Shown piece after piece: positions 21,201 through 28,879 of a stretch of 30,544 bases of DNA. Source of the DNA: Brachionus rotundiformis. Taxonomy: Eukaryota; Rotifera; Eurotatoria; Ploima; Brachionidae. The notes beneath the pieces are model-generated. The model was given only the letters and a program-made list of their open reading frames with translations. It was not told the DNA's origin and made no database searches. The position numbers and the translations under genes are program-made. Position 1 is the first letter of the stretch, and the number at the start of each line of letters is the position of its first letter. Location of the stretch: positions 211,509 through 242,052 of the forward strand of contig JAESIW010000200.1 of the NCBI GenBank assembly GCA_016802295.1, in the 5' to 3' direction.

Positions 21201-21767
21201 AAGAATACAATTAAGATGCTCGAGTCGAACTCGAGCTCGTCGTCGGCCTCGTCCTCGTCGGCCACTGCCAATTCAAATCTACTCCTAAGCAAAAATAAAC
21301 GCAGCTCGAGCATAGACAACGTGTTGTCCAACATACGCAATAATGCCAACACGGGCCTATCCTACACAGACTATGTGCACAACATTAAGAGCATTAATTA
21401 CAAGCCAGGGGTCATGGACGACCGACTGGCCTCCACCTCCTACCTTAGCAGCGATTTGAATCAACTATTGGAGAATTTGAATCTCGGCAATATACAAGAG
21501 CTGAAAAAAAGCGCGACCTCTAGTTCTTACAATAGGTCAAGGTCGTTGCATCGAAACGAGCTCGCTCCTGCCCCGGTCGCCACTGTGGCCAAATACGCCA
21601 ATAAGAAAACAAGCCTCAACGAGAACAAGTGTAGTCACGTGATACCCAAACCCCCGCCCGGCAACCCGCCAGTATATCAATCGGCCCGCATCAGACGATT
21701 TCGTGTTCAAACACATCCAACCTCGACACATCACCCAACCAGCCAATCAGATGAGATGAATGACTAA
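18222..21767 (+). CDS. Tau-tubulin kinase (TTBK / Asator family)
   Basis: 1181-aa Ser/Thr kinase of the CK1 superfamily. The kinase domain spans about residues 17-290: glycine loop GGGGFG at 24-29, VALK with Lys46, HRDVKPSNF with catalytic Asp137, and DFG at 159-161. The GTVRYAS segment replaces APE, as in TTBK/CK1. GRHDDLWSLFYML and LPWRKIKDKEQVG are strongly TTBK-like. Family members phosphorylate tau and tubulin and act in ciliogenesis and spindle or microtubule control (Drosophila Asator, human TTBK1/2, themselves about 1240-1320 aa). The ~890-aa tail is low complexity: poly-Asn, Ser and Ala runs, an acidic DDGDEDDEDNDDDA block, and three RNQE(A/V)E repeats. No introns interrupt 3.5 kb. 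The kinase part is very GC-rich; after about 19640 base use drifts to AT. A 480-codon frame at 18203-19645 and a 293-codon minus frame at 18609-19490 are shadows. The ATG at 18222 is close to the conserved N-terminus. Confidence 0.96.
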   Translation: MSEADLLQPDHVIKERWKVVSKIGGGGFGQIYEAVDLATKESVALKLESTKQAKQVLKMEVTVLRRLQGKDHVCRFIGGGTTDSYNYVVMSLQGKNLAELRRAQTKQCFSLGTTLRLGSQILVAIQHIHSIGFLHRDVKPSNFSIGRTATTSRKVFMLDFGLARKYTNAQGEVRAARPQAGFRGTVRYASVNAHKNREMGRHDDLWSLFYMLVEFLTGQLPWRKIKDKEQVGIMKEKYDHGLFLKYLPSEFKAFLEHVQELRYEDRPDYELLLDVFRSAIQRKGVKDSDLFDWEREHGVAAAASSLDDEQMINQLQNTLAVAGITTRAEQHSNRAPAAKRDLHLVRMTSNDTNNNKESNALNDACSQQSANSSKRPVAATTTTTDKQHSLVMARKELKAMSKEGKAAVAAAAAAQCANAAAIQASATSTALPHRNKPTADSSASACSESNKNNQNHSHNNNNNNPTNTTNTNLNKHKPIIVNNAAGQAPIGSSFPSVTPSSTCNAIVQTNPKTFSYKSQTSQSIRQNSMPKNSLNNSVDYTTPIGVTSSSIYQSPQMDMELYQQNDSGPSLKPPKTPTRMYSRERSSNNANSKLDYVASSMSGHLSRRNNNSSNNMSMLDSDAQSLPQATFAMKAGPQTLVSQWVVTLDDGDEDDEDNDDDASPAAHPTTSADLNNNFVPDHVITHSFLKANESTGAGRLRHETEHESSLSRAASTNQIRARNQEAEFSAEFDTAKQHRLRNQEAELGDNNRPVHASAQQQQLQRLRNQEVEVKNDANAFKSSFDDNVKDNQTFQNLLNQILTEPKFKTSSETESKRQSLLGTDPLGHIKYLKNTYNIHYYPSDFVNYGENGETNNTSSSKLSNSKSFYGDHQRHNQDTHQAYNKQALLLNDIANLTNLKSVKSLTSLYESKASNGTTGTSAATTPMPMSSTQANKTLDFNLIFNKYNPNSNIGTSGKKYENEQFNSRSLGTFQPNEQQLTTNPAYNNNNLNVKNTIKMLESNSSSSSASSSSATANSNLLLSKNKRSSSIDNVLSNIRNNANTGLSYTDYVHNIKSINYKPGVMDDRLASTSYLSSDLNQLLENLNLGNIQELKKSATSSSYNRSRSLHRNELAPAPVATVAKYANKKTSLNENKCSHVIPKPPPGNPPVYQSARIRRFRVQTHPTSTHHPTSQSDEMND
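20385..20537 (+). repeat. Three RNQEAE coding repeats in the kinase tail
   Basis: The hexapeptide RNQEAE, RNQEAE, RNQEVE is encoded at 20385-20402, 20442-20459 and 20520-20537. Each is preceded by a basic/leucine context (R-A, R-L, R-L), and the DNA core CGTAATCAAGAGG is identical in all three. Spacers are 13 and 20 codons and unrelated, so only the short motif is shared. This suggests a repeated binding motif or an old micro-duplication. Confidence 0.9.
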
Positions 21768-22565
21768 ATTTCTCCTGCACTCCCTTTTTTTCCTCCTTCT
21801 CCTTCTATTCCCTTTTAGCTCCTTTTCGCCCACCCACTCACAAACCACATTGACTCCTCCTGTTTTCTTCCTAGCTGAAAATTAACCGATATTAATCTCT
21901 CAAAGGATTAATAGTTGCATTATGGTGCTCAAATAGATTCATGAACAGTGTTTAACAGACAAAAAAAAATTTTTTTTTCCGAATATTTTTGGCCTCGTGT
22001 GTAGAGTGTGCTTTATAATGGATATATGCGGGCAATGTAGATAATCTGATAAAGCTAGACAGCGCACTCGAGCTCCGACTCGGTGGCACTTATTTACAAT
22101 TACATGTTAAGTTATTAAATATACATATATATATTTATATATTTTATTCTATTATTATTATTATTATTTTATGATTATTATTATTTTTTTTTGTTCAAAA
22201 TTTTAAAATTTTTAAAATAAAAAATTTTAGTCCATTATTTTAATTTGGAGAAAAAATAAATACGAACAAAACTGACACTCATTTTATTTGTTTTATATCA
22301 TTAATATCCTTCACATTAATTAATGAGGAAGAAATGATCTTTAATTATTTGGTTAAAACTTAACTAATAAATAGGGCTGTCTGATTGAAAGTAGCTGACT
22401 TGACTTGAAATTTAATTTTAGTGAATCTGCCTAACCAGCACACGCTAAAATCGTAATTAGTTATTTTTATAGTGTGTTAGTTAAACTTTTAATTATTAAA
22501 TAAAATTGATTTTAATTCAAATTTTAATTTTATTTTTAATTTTAGTCTATTTCTAATTAATATTA
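21768..22565. other. 3' flank of the kinase gene
   Basis: Pyrimidine-rich just after the stop codon (21769-21870), then AT-rich with ATT microsatellite (22147-22180). Candidate AATAAA poly(A) signals occur near 22216 and 22255. No gene is seen. Confidence 0.5.
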
Positions 22566-22570
22566 TTATT

Positions 22571-22622
22571 ATTTATTCAATGAACGCCTTGTAGGCGATG
22601 TTAAAAAAATAAAATAAAAAAT
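22571..22622 (+). repeat. Possible LINE 3' tail (copy 1)
   Basis: TTATTCAATGAACGCC, a small GCC/GGC stem, GATGTT and then an A-rich run with AATAAA-type units. The segment at 29645-29685 has the same order (TTATTCAGTAAACAC, GGCGAGGGTGATGC, A-rich run). A short stem plus A-rich end is typical of LINE/SINE 3' termini. No adjacent LINE coding sequence is seen, so this is tentative. Confidence 0.4.
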
Positions 22623-22791
22623 TATAGTTAAAATAAAATAGTTTTGTTTGAGGCCCAAAAAAAAGCATCATCCGATTATTTTACTTATGAACGTTAGAAT
22701 TTATTACTTTCTTTTAATTTCAATAATTATTATTCAGTTTTGGTTTTCTTTTCTTTTTAATATTATTATTCTAAGGCTGTTGAAGAAATTA

Positions 22792-23002
22792 GGCATTGTG
22801 AAATTTCGAACAAAAAGCAAAAACAAAATATCAAAAATGCCAAAGCTCAAGTTCAGAAGGAGCAGAACATGTTCCGTGAAACATCCTTTGTACACAAAAT
22901 TCTTAATTTTGCAGAGTTTTGCAGTTCATACTATTGGTGGTACAAATGATGTGCCAAGTGAACTTGAGCTTTGGCATTTTTTGTTCCGAATTTCACAATG
23001 CC
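22792..23002. repeat. Long imperfect inverted repeat
   Basis: The left arm (22792-22855) contains GGCATTGTGAAATTTCGAAC and TGCCAAAGCTCAAGTTCA. The right arm (22959-23002) is their reverse complement with one or two changes: TGAACTTGAGCTTTGGCA, then TTTTTGTTCCGAATTTCACA and ATGCC. The left arm carries about 20 extra A-rich bases. The spacer is ~103 bp and includes the palindrome GAACATGTTC. Folded, it would give a hairpin of about 45 paired bases. A plus-strand 154-codon frame across it (22648-23112) is not credible as a protein. It could be a MITE/foldback element or a hairpin-RNA source. Confidence 0.88.
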
Positions 23003-23110
23003 AAGAAATTTTTGGTCGACCTTTTTTAGCCTTATTATTTAAAATTTCAGTTAATCTAATCTTTAGTAAGGTCAGTGCACGAATATGGTTACATATCTTA
23101 AACTTCAAAT

Positions 23111-23508
23111 AATATCCACTTTTTAATAAAAAATCTCAATTCTTAGTTTTTTGATTCTTATCAGAAATTTTGACTTTTTTTTTTAATTCAAGCCAACTCA
23201 AATGGCTCATTAAAATATTTCTCTTTCAAAAAAGTGACTCAAATGAAAAAAAAATTAAATCTTTTTTATTTTTTTTTAAATAGGAAAAATTTTTGTTGTG
23301 TTTGTTTTTGAAATTCACAACGTCTAATTCTGGTGGCTTAATACTTTTGTGTGTCCATTTATTAGCCAGGATCTTCATTCATGATACTTTGTTTGACTTT
23401 TTAAAAATCTACAGAGTCACATACCTAGAGAATAAAAATAAATTATATAATTAATAAATTTTTCCTTTTCCTCGGCTCTGTCAAATTTGGTACTCAATAC
23501 ACATGTAA
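23111..23508. other. AT-rich spacer
   Basis: Poly-A and poly-T tracts, with no gene or repeat recognised. The right end may be the degraded upstream part of the LINE that starts to be readable at about 23509. Confidence 0.4.
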
Positions 23509-24115
23509 ACATATTATATTAGACCGCATTTGGAATTTGCAAGCTCGGCCTGGAGTCCATACACCCAGAAGGACATAAAATTGCTAGAAAAAGTTCAACA
23601 CAGAGCCACGAAAACCATACATGAGTTCAAAAGCCTAAACTACGAAGACCGAAGTAAACTAGGGCTAACTACACTAACAATAAGGCGTATCTGCGGAAAT
23701 ATAATACAGAAATTTAAGCTTGAATCAAACTTAGTGCACATAAAATTATAGAGGACTTTTCAGGCGTGAAATAGTAAGATGTTGTAATCCAATGCACAAT
23801 TTTATCAATAATAGAATTGCTAACCTTTGGAACGGCCTACCAGACGAAGAAATATTAGAATTATTAAATTGGCTAAGAGTTATTATTTAGCGTTATTTAA
23901 ATTGTTTAGGTTCAAATTTGATGTAAATAACTTTAATGATATTAATAACTTCTTAGAAAAGTATGGCTTGTATGCATTACAACATAGAATAATTGATAGA
24001 ATGCTATCTTTTGCTTATAAAACACTATACTTTCATATTTTATGTTTTATTCTTAGTTTAATAACAATTTACTTATGTTTTTTGTCAGTTTGATAAATAA
24101 AAATTATTTTTATGT
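23509..24115 (+). mobile_element. 5'-truncated LINE with RT C-terminal region
   Basis: Open from 23509: YYIRPHLEFASSAWSPY, then KDIKLLEKVQHRATK, LNYEDRSKLGLTTLTIRR, GNIIQKFKLE and a stop at about 23749. Shifted frames continue with FINNRIANLWNGLPDEE (about 23801-23851) and a lysine/phenylalanine-rich tail ending in NFLEKYG near 23965. This order (RP-x-LEYA-x-x-x-W-P, LE-x-VQ-R-ATK, L-x-Y-x-x-R, RR-x-x-GD, N-R-x-x-x-LWN-x-LP) is diagnostic for the C-terminal part of CR1/jockey-like reverse transcriptases. Stops and frameshifts show it is dead. It is the best-preserved LINE piece here and lets fragments 1 and 2 at 700-1310 be placed in the same broad group. Confidence 0.88.
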
Positions 24116-24725
24116 TGTGAATTTTTTTTTATGTTTTATTATACCTCATCCATAGAAGCTCATACAGCCTCAAATTTCAATAAAATTATTTCCTTGCTTT
24201 AATTTTTTGATTATTCATTCTTCATTCATGTGTGCCCAGTCAATCAGGTAGACTATTCAAAACATTAGCTACTCGATTTGTTAAGAAATGATATCGTTGC
24301 ATGCAACTTTTCACATCTTCTCTAACTATTCAATTTTTCAATTTCAAGGTTAATCAACAGGCTAGTGCCCATGTCATAAAGACGGATTAACACTCCATTT
24401 ATTTAAATAAAATAAGTTTTACAAATTAAAAATTAATTGTTTATATAATTATTTAAAAAAATAAAACATTGAAATATTTAAGTTAAATTTTTTGAATTTT
24501 TTTAAAAAATCTGAGAAAATTAGATCAATATTATTAAAAATTGAATGCTTAAATGTTGTGTATTTCAACATTGATCTCTTGATCACAAAGCAATTTATAA
24601 GTCTTGAGTAGAAAAATCCAAAAGTTTTTTCACCATTTACTGATTTTGATGTTGGTTCAATCAGATTCTCACTGTCTCTAAAATTATATTTTAAATTTCT
24701 TGAGTCATTTTTCCACTTCATTTAT
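24116..24725. other. AT-rich stretch, no supported gene
   Basis: A 90-codon minus-strand frame (24449-24721) has lysine/phenylalanine/asparagine-rich composition as expected from AT-rich DNA and shows no domain. It stops immediately before the piggyBac TTAA border. Confidence 0.4.
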
Positions 24726-25220
24726 TTAACACTAGAAGCACCAAAATTTCAAACTACTAGAAGCACCAAAACGAGTCAAAATGACTCGTTATGAAAAATA
24801 AAGGATAAATCATATATTTTATGTTTGATTTTATTGAAATTATTAAATTAATTGAATAAAAATGATAAATTTTTAAATTTTAGTCTTTTCTAGGCCTTAA
24901 AAAAAATACTCAGGGTCAATCAAACTTATTACAAATACTCTCTATTTTTTTTGTTAAAAAATCCACACACTGCTTTTTTACATTTTGAACAAAAACTTGA
25001 CGCTTTATAATTACCACATAAACGAATTTGACATGACACACGTTTAGGAGATAAATTCTCTTGATTTTCTTGACTAAAAACCCTTTTACGGGCACTTTTA
25101 GGGTTGCCAGATGACGATGGAACTGAAGTTTTTTTGTAATTACTTTTGATTTCTTCGATAAGTTTGATCAAAAAATCTCGTCTTGAAATGTTACATTGAT
25201 TCACATTGATTGTTACATTG
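24726..25220 (-). mobile_element. piggyBac-like transposon, 3' end remnant
   Basis: TTAA at 24726-24729, the piggyBac target site, is followed by CACTAGAAGCACC. A second CTAGAAGCACC follows 28 bp later, then the perfect palindrome ACGAGTCA-AAA-TGACTCGT (24771-24789). The transposase frame runs towards this border and ends 200 bp inside, as expected for the 3' end of a piggyBac-like element. The 5' part is gone: the frame breaks at about 25205-25220 among three copies of an ACATTGATT motif. Tip and target site are seen; the family is supported by the coding part. Confidence 0.75.
24929..25219 (-). pseudogene. piggyBac-like transposase, C-terminal fragment
   Basis: About 95 residues. NISRRDFLIKLIEEI matches the helix that precedes the C-terminal domain in piggyBac transposases. 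A basic Ser/Pro-rich linker follows (KSARKRVFSQ), then a cysteine-rich end: CQIRLC, then FCSKCKKAVCGFF. This is the C-x2/4-C...C-x2-C-x4-C pattern of the piggyBac zinc-binding domain, although the terminal His normally seen is absent. No ATG opens it; the catalytic Asp residues would lie upstream and are missing. It is a remnant, not a gene. Confidence 0.75.
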
Positions 25221-25236
25221 ATTGAAAAAAGCAGTC

Positions 25237-25697
25237 ACCATAACTCTGCCGATCCGCAGGTCCCAAGCCCTGATGAAAAAAGAGGAGGGTGGTGGCAGCC
25301 ACATGCATCGTATGTGCATGTGGTCTTTCACGTAGTCTGCAGAAGAGCTGTATGGCGGGTACATAGGCCTACGGGTCTTTGTCCAAGTCTTGTCGTATGA
25401 GGGCGCCGCTGGCTTCGACCATCTCCCAGTATAGAATCCGAAAGGAGCGAGAATCTGCTGTACAGCTGACCCTCTGCAGACAGTACGTAACTTTGGAAGC
25501 CTTAAGTTAAGACTTTTTATAAGTCGCTTGGTTTGTGGTTCCAAGCTAGTCTAAATAGTTGCCGAGTTCGCAGCCTTGTGCTCGGATGAGTGGCGCTGTT
25601 TATGATGAACGTCCCACTGGCTTCTTAGGGAAAGTTAGGGCCGTCATAACTCTGCCAAAGCCGGTCCCAAGCCCGGTTGCAACAAAGAGGAGGGTGA
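25237..25697 (+). repeat. Direct-repeat-bounded segment of unknown origin
   Basis: CATAACTCTGCC...GGTCCCAAGCCC...AAAGAGGAGGGTG occurs at 25237-25292 and again, diverged, at about 25641-25697. GC content is clearly higher than in the flanks. A minus-strand 117-codon frame (25191-25544, RTVCRGSAVQQILAPFGF) crosses one unit but has no domain I recognise. Inside the first unit, CCACATGCA-TCGTATG-TGCATGTGG (25299-25323) is a perfect 9-bp stem-loop. Because it abuts the broken piggyBac frame, it may be another transposon inserted there. Confidence 0.6.
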
Positions 25698-25845
25698 CAT
25701 TTTTAAACTAAATAAATTTTTGCTAAGAGGCTTATTTATTAAAATAAAAAATATCTTAAAAAATAGAAAATTTTTTTCAATCTAAAAAATATTAAATTGA
25801 AAATCATTATTTCAAGCAAAGTCTTAATTAAGTGTTCAATTGAAT

Positions 25846-26644
25846 CTAAAGGGTGCATGTTTCATTGTTTGGTACAAATACTGCACTATTCAAACTAGTT
25901 GGTACATCTTTTAATAAGCTCAATATTGGCCACGCTTCTGCCAAGCTGTCACTTGCTCTGCTGCTTTTTGCCAAGTAATAAAACTCCAACAATTCAACAG
26001 AAGTGTAGTTTGTGTACTCGCCACAACCATACCTAAGAACATAATTGTTGTCTGCATAAAGTACTGTGATTGTAGTTAGCACCGTGGTGTTTACTCTATT
26101 TCTATTCGCATCAAGCACTGTCAAAAGTCCCGGTTGACCAAAGGTTCCTGGCACATCTTGGTTTACTGTTTGATTTTGTGAAAAAGACAAAGCATTCTCT
26201 AATCCACTAATTTAATTAAAATTAAAAAAAAAGTTATAAATTAACTATTTATTAATAAAAGGATAGCTACTCGGCCAAAAGAGTTACGTCAAGTCTAACT
26301 TGATTTGATTGTGGCTGTGAAAATTGCAATTTAGTGCATCTTTCACCAGGTGGAACAATGTTTCTTGACGCCACATAATTGTACCAAGTTCCAAGCACCT
26401 CAATTAAACAAAAAATTATTTAATAAATAAAAATAATTTATCTCTCTGTAAAATTAAGATTGTCTACTTCAGGAAGACTAAAGTTGGAAACGGGCTCTGG
26501 TCTAGGACACCTTTTGTTTGTTTGAATTGATCTTGTGGTTGTTGGTTGTGCTGTAGACGAAGTATCTGTAGGTCTACAATTCTCAATTTGGAGCACATTG
26601 ATGGAAAGAATAGTGAAAATTAAAGTGATAACAATTTTTATCAT
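25846..26644 (-). CDS. Secreted lipocalin (apolipoprotein D / insect-type), 3 exons
   Basis: Exons on the minus strand: 26644-26468, 26398-26271, 26206-25846. Introns are 69 and 64 bp, GT-AG, with consistent phases, giving 221 aa. Residues 1-22 form a signal peptide (hydrophobic MIKIVITLIFTILSINV). A Thr/Ser-rich linker follows, then CPRPEPVSNFSLPE joined across the first intron to VLGTWYNYVA, the hallmark G-x-W-Y motif of lipocalins. The second exon adds ERCTKLQFSQ. The third holds VLYADNNYVLRYGCGEY, matching the second structurally conserved region (T-D-Y-x-x-Y...C) of ApoD-like proteins. Lipocalins carry small hydrophobic ligands (retinoids, pheromones, bilins, lipids) in a beta barrel; the ligand here is unknown. 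N-x-S/T sites are present. It is not in a cluster with other lipocalins in the window. Confidence 0.85.
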
Positions 26645-27470
26645 TTTTTTTTCAGGATAACTTTTGCCTCGTATTTAAAATTAAATTTTATTTTAACTTT
26701 TTTAATAAAATAATTTAAAAGTGAGCCTTAATTTATAATCAATATTAAGCAAACAATGACTTGACAAAAATAAAAATGTGGCAAATGGTAAAATGGTATT
26801 ATTAACAGCAGTTATTAAGCTATGGATTCTTAGATTTCACATTTTCGGCTCATGATTTTAAAAATCTTATAATAATCAAATCAAATTAATCAAAATATAG
26901 GATAAAAATTTAAATATAAAAACTAGATTGTTTTTTAAAATTTATTTTTTAGTTTTAAAATTTCATGACTTCGTTTGACGTAATAGATATTTAATGTAGA
27001 ATAATTTTTTTGAATTTAGAGTAATCAACACCATTTTTTTAAAAAATTTATTTTTAAAATTAAATAAAAATATTTGTTTTTTTATTCTTTAATTTGTTTC
27101 TTTTTCATAAATTGACCTTTGAGCAAAGACTGTCTGGTCATTTAATTTTTAATTACCAAGAATTTTTGCTCCTGATAAAATTTAATTCTATTCATGGCCC
27201 GAAATAAAAATTGAAATTAAAAATAAAATTTATTTTTTTTAATTAATGAATTATGGGATAAATAATTACTACTTTAGAGTCATTTGTTAATTATTTTTGG
27301 CGTATGCTAATTCATTAGCTAAAATTATTGATTTTTCACCAAAATTACTTGATAAATATAAAATTAACTTTTTTTACATAAAATTTCATAATTGATATAA
27401 AAATCAATTTGACAATTAGTTTTCCTAAATTTTAACTAAATTAATAAAAAATTATTATTTATTAAATTAT
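26645..27470. other. AT-rich intergenic region
   Basis: Upstream of the lipocalin gene. It contains only homopolymer and simple AT tracts and no supported gene. The minus-strand sequence at about 26675-26690 is AT-rich, but no clear promoter stands out. Confidence 0.45.
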
Positions 27471-27763
27471 TTATTGTCTAACATTCCAAGGCATCGCTTT
27501 TTTCTTTCTCCCTGATCTTGGTTTACAACCAATTACCGAATCTAAATACTTTTCTGGAACTTGAATTGACTTTTTTGACAACAACACCACAATAATATGT
27601 TGACACATGTAGTCTTTGAGGTAATCTCTACATGAGCAAGACGAAAACTTCCAATTTTGTTCATCCAATTTCACTAAACGAACCGAATCGTTATACCGAA
27701 AGAATGTATTGAGGTCTAAATTAGAAACAAACTCACATTCATTAATACAATCACCATCACATT
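27471..27763 (-). pseudogene. SWIM zinc-finger exon, Mutator-like transposase C-terminus
   Basis: About 97 codons ending in a stop, with no ATG; a TTTTAG acceptor at 27764-27769 can open it in phase 2. Key motif: SCSCRDYLKDYMCQHIIVV, which is C-x-C-x(n)-C-x-H, the SWIM zinc finger. This is followed by a basic tail RSGRKKKAMPWNVRQ. Both features are typical of the C-terminus of MULE (Mutator-like) transposases and their domesticated relatives. The catalytic DDE part is not found in the 80 bp between this exon and the SAP gene. So either it is a decayed or truncated element, or the upstream exons lie beyond the SAP gene, which would then be nested in an intron on the opposite strand. Confidence 0.65.
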
Positions 27764-27846
27764 CTAAAATAATACATAAGTTGCAAAAAATAATATTTTA
27801 ACTGTTAAAAAGCATACAATTTCATTAATTAAAAAAAAAAACAAAA

Positions 27847-28155
27847 ATGGAAAAAGTTTATGATACCTCTTGGAAATCAATAAAGCTTATTGCTGAATGT
27901 AAAAAATTTAAACTACCATATAATGGACGTAAGAAAGAATTGATAAAACGATTAAATGAGTATCATAAACGCGAGAAAAATTCTGAAAATGTTTTGTTAA
28001 ACCAAACTGTAGCTGAAGAAGTTGAAGCTATTGAGGAAGAGTTGCGTGACGTTTTGTTGAATAGCATTATAAATGAAAATGAATCAGAAGAAAATGGTCA
28101 AATGCTCGAACCTAAAGCAAAACGTGGGCGCAAGGCTAAGTCTGCCAAAGCATAA
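27847..28155 (+). CDS. Small SAP-domain protein
   Basis: 102 aa. Residues about 8-42 (WKSIKLIAECKKFKLPY, then NGRKKELIKRLNEYHKR) match the SAP motif, a helix-hairpin-helix of about 35 residues that binds AT-rich scaffold-attachment DNA. An acidic middle follows (EEVEAIEEELRDVLL), and the end KAKRGRKAKSAKA is AT-hook-like (RGR core). A DNA-binding or chromatin-tethering role is likely. The frame has codon use like an AT-rich host gene and an A-rich leader right before ATG. It lies head-to-head with the SWIM exon, only 83 bp away. It may be an accessory protein of a Mutator-like element, but it is complete and may equally be a host gene. Confidence 0.7.
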   Translation: MEKVYDTSWKSIKLIAECKKFKLPYNGRKKELIKRLNEYHKREKNSENVLLNQTVAEEVEAIEEELRDVLLNSIINENESEENGQMLEPKAKRGRKAKSAKA

Positions 28156-28330
28156 ATTAGACAATAATTTTTTTTTTGTTTTTATACTGATTTTTTTGCA
28201 AAATAATAATTTTATTCCAAGTAAAGTAATATTTTTTACAAGAAACTAATTATTTTTTGCTATAAAATAATTTTTTTTAGGATTTATTTTACAAGGTATG
28301 TATTATTTTTTAGATGCAAAGAATTTTTTC

Positions 28331-28509
28331 TCATTCTAAATTGTCTAAATATTGCTCTAAATCAACCATCTTGTCTAATGTTAACAAAAAGATATCACAT
28401 GTTTTATTATATTTTAGAACAGGTTTTTTTGGTGCATATGCAAGTGCATCGAACCAGCAAGCATCTTTAATCATCGGTTCATCTTCCCACTTTTTGAAAG
28501 TAACTTGAT
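28331..28509 (-). CDS. Unassigned terminal exon
   Basis: Open for 58 codons to a stop, beginning after a CAACAG acceptor at about 28510-28515 in phase 2. It starts QVTFKKWEDEPMIKDACWFD and ends LDKMVDLEQYLDNLE. The mixed, non-repetitive composition, with Trp, Cys and Met, looks like real protein rather than AT-driven noise. An opposite-strand frame at 28314-28508 is its shadow. I do not recognise the family. No upstream exon could be fixed within 350 bp. It is convergent with the SAP gene and could be the last exon of a gene extending to higher coordinates, or part of the same mobile element as the SWIM exon, which has the same 5' phase. Confidence 0.4.
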
Positions 28510-28873
28510 CTGTTGATCATCTAATAAGAATAATGTTTGCTCGTTCAAGAAAATGAGAAAAGGGTATTCTATCCCTGAAAGTATGAGTAACGTATATCAT
28601 ATTGTATCTGAATAAAAACTCCTACAAAATTGCTTAAAATCAAACTTGAATATAAAAAAGCCGCTCATTTAATAGCTCTTTTCTTACCTAATTTATGTGT
28701 AAAATTTCAGACAAATATATAATTCTGATCAATAGATCATCATTTTACTCAATTTTCACTTATTCAAGAAATTGGAATGTTTTTTAATCATAACTTCTGT
28801 AAAGCCATCCTAATAAAATAGGCTATGGCTCATATTAATCAAGATTAAATTCTATACAAAAAGATATATCAAA
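28510..28873. other. AT-rich spacer
   Basis: No gene found. It may hold an upstream intron of the unassigned exon at 28331-28509. Short related strings (TGATCAACAGATCAAG on the minus strand near 28503 and CTGATCAATAGATCATC near 28724) are noted but not explained. Confidence 0.35.
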
Positions 28874-28879
28874 GTGATA

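Noticed and set aside
22648..23112. 154-codon plus-strand frame
   Set aside because: It runs through an inverted repeat and AT-rich DNA, with Ile/Phe/Lys-driven composition; better explained as non-coding repeat sequence.
24449..24721. 90-codon minus-strand frame next to the piggyBac border
   Set aside because: Composition is Lys/Phe/Asn-rich as expected from AT-rich DNA, with no domain. It lies outside the TTAA border, so it is not part of the transposase.
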